Positions 62,222 through 64,000 of a stretch of DNA of 64,000 bases are shown here, piece by piece. The notes under the pieces were generated by a model. It was not told the origin of the DNA and ran no database searches. It saw only the letters and a program-made list of their open reading frames with translations. Source of the DNA: G963665085 sp963665085 (GTDB lineage Bacteria; Bacteroidota; Bacteroidia; Bacteroidales; JAAAOM01). The DNA lies in contig CAXXXS010000002.1 of assembly GCA_963665085.2 (NCBI GenBank), positions 558,001 to 622,000 of the forward strand. Direction: 5' to 3'. The translations under genes were made by a program, and so were the position numbers. Positions within the stretch are counted from its first letter, which is position 1; the number at the start of each line of letters is the position of its first letter.

Positions 62222-63850
62222 ATGTATGATATTTTAGAATTAAACAAAAAGCTTGTTTCAGAATTGCGTGAAATAGCAAAAAGTCTTGATATTAAAAAAG
62301 TTGAATCTTTAAAAAAGCAAGACTTAATATACAAGATATTAGATCAACAGGCTATTTCTGCAACTGAGGTAAAAAATCCAGAACCTCAAAAACAGAAAAG
62401 AAAAAGAACAGAAAAGAAACAAGCAACAGAGAAAGTGGCTACATCGTCTCCTGAAACTATAGAAAATGAAACAGAAGACAAAACTCCTGAAGTAAAGCTT
62501 AAAAAAGTAATCGAGATCAAAAAAGATCCTGAAATCGAAAAAAGCAAACAGCCAAAACAAACAAGAGATAATCGGGACAACCGGGAAAACAGAGACAACC
62601 GGGAGAACAGAGATATAAGAGACAATCGGGATAATAGAGAGAAACTGGAAGTTAAAAGGCCTGAAACCAAAAAAGACGAACCAAAAGAAAAACTTAATCA
62701 TAACACAGACCATTCGAAAACATTCAATTTTGATGGATTAATAACTAATTCAGGTGTTTTAGAAATAATGCCTGACGGTTATGGTTTCCTTCGTTCAGCG
62801 GATTACAATTATCTAAATTCTCCTGATGATATTTATGTTTCACAATCTCAAATTAAACTTTTCGGTTTAAAAACTGGTGACACAGTAAGAGGAGCTATCA
62901 GACCTCCGAAAGAAGGAGAAAAATACTTCCCATTAATTAAAGTTCTTGAAATTAATGGACGTAGCCCTGATTATATCCGCGACCGTGTACCTTTTGATTA
63001 CTTAACCCCATTGTTCCCTGATGAAAAATTCACTTTATGCTCGAATGGTATGGGTAGTTTATCAACAAGGGTATTGGATCTATTTGCTCCTATTGGAAAA
63101 GGTCAAAGAGGCTTAATAGTAGCTCAACCTAAAACAGGAAAAACCGTTCTTTTAAAAGATATTGCTAATGCTATCGCAGAGAACCACCCTGATGTATACT
63201 TATTAATCTTGCTTATCGATGAACGACCAGAAGAAGTTACAGATATGGCAAGAAACGTGAATGGAGAGGTTATTTCTTCAACCTTTGATGAGCCTGCGGA
63301 AAGACACGTTCGTGTATCAAATATCGTATTAGAAAAAGCAAAACGTTTGGTCGAATGTGGCCATGATGTTGTTATTTTGTTGGACTCAATTACTCGTTTA
63401 GCCAGAGCCTACAATACTACAGCACCTGCTTCAGGTAAGGTTCTTTCTGGTGGTGTTGACGCAAATGCCCTTCACAAGCCAAAACGTTTCTTTGGTGCTG
63501 CACGTAATATTGAAAATGGTGGCTCATTAACAATTATTGCAACTGCCCTTACAGAAACAGGTTCAAAAATGGACGAAGTTATCTTCGAAGAATTTAAGGG
63601 AACTGGTAACATGGAATTACAATTAGATAGAAAATTATCTAATCGTCGAATCTATCCTTCTGTTGATATTAATTTATCAAGTACAAGGAGAGAAGATTTA
63701 CTTCTTGGTAAAGAACATCTAAATAAGATATGGATACTTCGTAATTATCTTGCCGACATGAATTCGATTGAAGCAATGGAATTCCTTAAAGACAGGATGA
63801 ACAAGACACAATCCAACGAAGAATTCCTTATATCGATGAATGGTAATTAA
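62222..63850 (+). CDS. rho: Transcription termination factor Rho with disordered insert
   Basis: The protein has 542 residues. The N-terminal helical domain (1-45) is followed by a highly charged, low-complexity insert (about 48-165), including repeated RDNRDNRENRD units near 115-140. The RNA-binding cold-shock-like domain comes next (GVLEIMPDGYGFLRSADYNY). The RecA-type motor has P-loop AQPKTGKTVLLKDI, Walker B VVILLDSITRLARAYN and the Q-loop region SGGVDANALHKPKRFFGAAR. It unwinds nascent RNA and ends transcription. E. coli Rho is about 420 residues, and the extra length is the insert, common in Bacteroidota. Confidence 0.97.
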   Translation: MYDILELNKKLVSELREIAKSLDIKKVESLKKQDLIYKILDQQAISATEVKNPEPQKQKRKRTEKKQATEKVATSSPETIENETEDKTPEVKLKKVIEIKKDPEIEKSKQPKQTRDNRDNRENRDNRENRDIRDNRDNREKLEVKRPETKKDEPKEKLNHNTDHSKTFNFDGLITNSGVLEIMPDGYGFLRSADYNYLNSPDDIYVSQSQIKLFGLKTGDTVRGAIRPPKEGEKYFPLIKVLEINGRSPDYIRDRVPFDYLTPLFPDEKFTLCSNGMGSLSTRVLDLFAPIGKGQRGLIVAQPKTGKTVLLKDIANAIAENHPDVYLLILLIDERPEEVTDMARNVNGEVISSTFDEPAERHVRVSNIVLEKAKRLVECGHDVVILLDSITRLARAYNTTAPASGKVLSGGVDANALHKPKRFFGAARNIENGGSLTIIATALTETGSKMDEVIFEEFKGTGNMELQLDRKLSNRRIYPSVDINLSSTRREDLLLGKEHLNKIWILRNYLADMNSIEAMEFLKDRMNKTQSNEEFLISMNGN

Positions 63851-63857
63851 TAAATTG

Positions 63858-63885
63858 TGCGAGTTTCTACTCGCATTTTTTATTT
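63858..63885 (+). terminator. Rho-independent terminator after rho
   Basis: TGCGAG (63858-63863), loop TTTCTA, CTCGCA (63870-63875) and then TTTTTTATTTT. It starts eight bases after the rho stop codon. Confidence 0.85.
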
Positions 63886-64000
63886 TATGTTTTACAGCAT
63901 AAATCTTATTTGAAATTAAACTGAATTAGATTCTAATCAACTTAAAATAGTTTATTATTTTAATTTTGTAAGAATAGTTTTAAATCAATAAAAAATAATC
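63886..64000. other. AT-rich end of window, no gene seen
   Basis: About 115 bases with no open frame, hairpin or promoter that I can support. Confidence 0.4.

Noticed and set aside
62570..62650. Short tandem repeat GAC/AAC/CGG units as a CRISPR-like array
   Set aside because: The units are codon repeats within rho with no spacers, and no CRISPR array exists in the window.
62339..62713. Two overlapping minus-strand frames of about 100 codons
   Set aside because: They are shadows of the low-complexity insert of Rho.

Overview
The window looks like chromosomal DNA of an AT-rich member of the Bacteroidota, probably Bacteroidales/Marinilabiliales-like. The evidence is a SusC/SusD glycan locus with a hybrid two-component regulator, promoters of the TTTG-N19-TAnnTTTG type, a short primary sigma factor of about 287 residues, a Rho factor with a charged disordered insert, and a tmRNA whose tag ends GENSYALAA. 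The genus cannot be fixed from the sequence alone.

Layout. (1) 1-3070: an HdrB/HdrC-like iron-sulfur pair (hdrB cut by the window edge) next to a NarL-type sensor kinase and response regulator. Near-perfect palindromes ATACG-N8-CGTAT lie before both transcripts. (2) 3135-9075: two decayed or palindromic repeats, two tandem Crp/Fnr-type regulators, two alpha/beta hydrolases, a methyltransferase-like protein, a small unknown gene and a Bcr/CflA drug-efflux permease. (3) 9415-27561: an arabinan utilisation locus on the minus strand, in the order HTCS regulator, surface glycan-binding lipoprotein, SusC, SusD, two exported GH43 enzymes, a GH51 arabinofuranosidase, a GPH-type sugar symporter and a GH43 without signal peptide. 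A direct repeat GGACAAAT with 21-bp period occurs before both putative transcripts and is a candidate HTCS operator. (4) 27775-33015: IS3-family remnants, a PepSY membrane protein and a TonB-dependent receptor behind a cobalamin riboswitch.

(5) 33023-57579: a cobalamin supercluster, all on the minus strand. A promoter and a second cobalamin riboswitch are followed by a TonB receptor, a DUF4374-type lipoprotein, a PepSY membrane protein, an exported CbiK-like chelatase, btuF-btuC-btuD, a nitrilase-family amidohydrolase, and then cbiP, cobD, cbiB, cobT, cobS, cobC, cobU, cobO, cbiA, cbiL, a CbiH-CbiC fusion, a GxxExxY gene, a CbiE-CbiT fusion and a CbiG-CbiF fusion. A CbiJ-CbiD fusion sits just upstream of the riboswitch. 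Together they encode nearly the whole early-cobalt-insertion (anaerobic) corrin ring pathway, nucleotide-loop assembly and corrinoid uptake. Precorrin-2 synthesis, threonine kinase and lower-ligand synthesis are not in the window. (6) 59692-64000: housekeeping genes ssrA (tmRNA), rpe, the primary sigma factor gene and rho.

The most promising unexplained items are the nitrilase-family gene embedded by overlapping start and stop codons in the B12 operon, the recurring pairing of riboswitch-controlled TonB receptors with PepSY membrane proteins (one with an exported CbiK), the 21-bp-period direct repeats of the arabinan locus, and the ATACG-N8-CGTAT palindromes around the kinase/regulator and Hdr-like genes.
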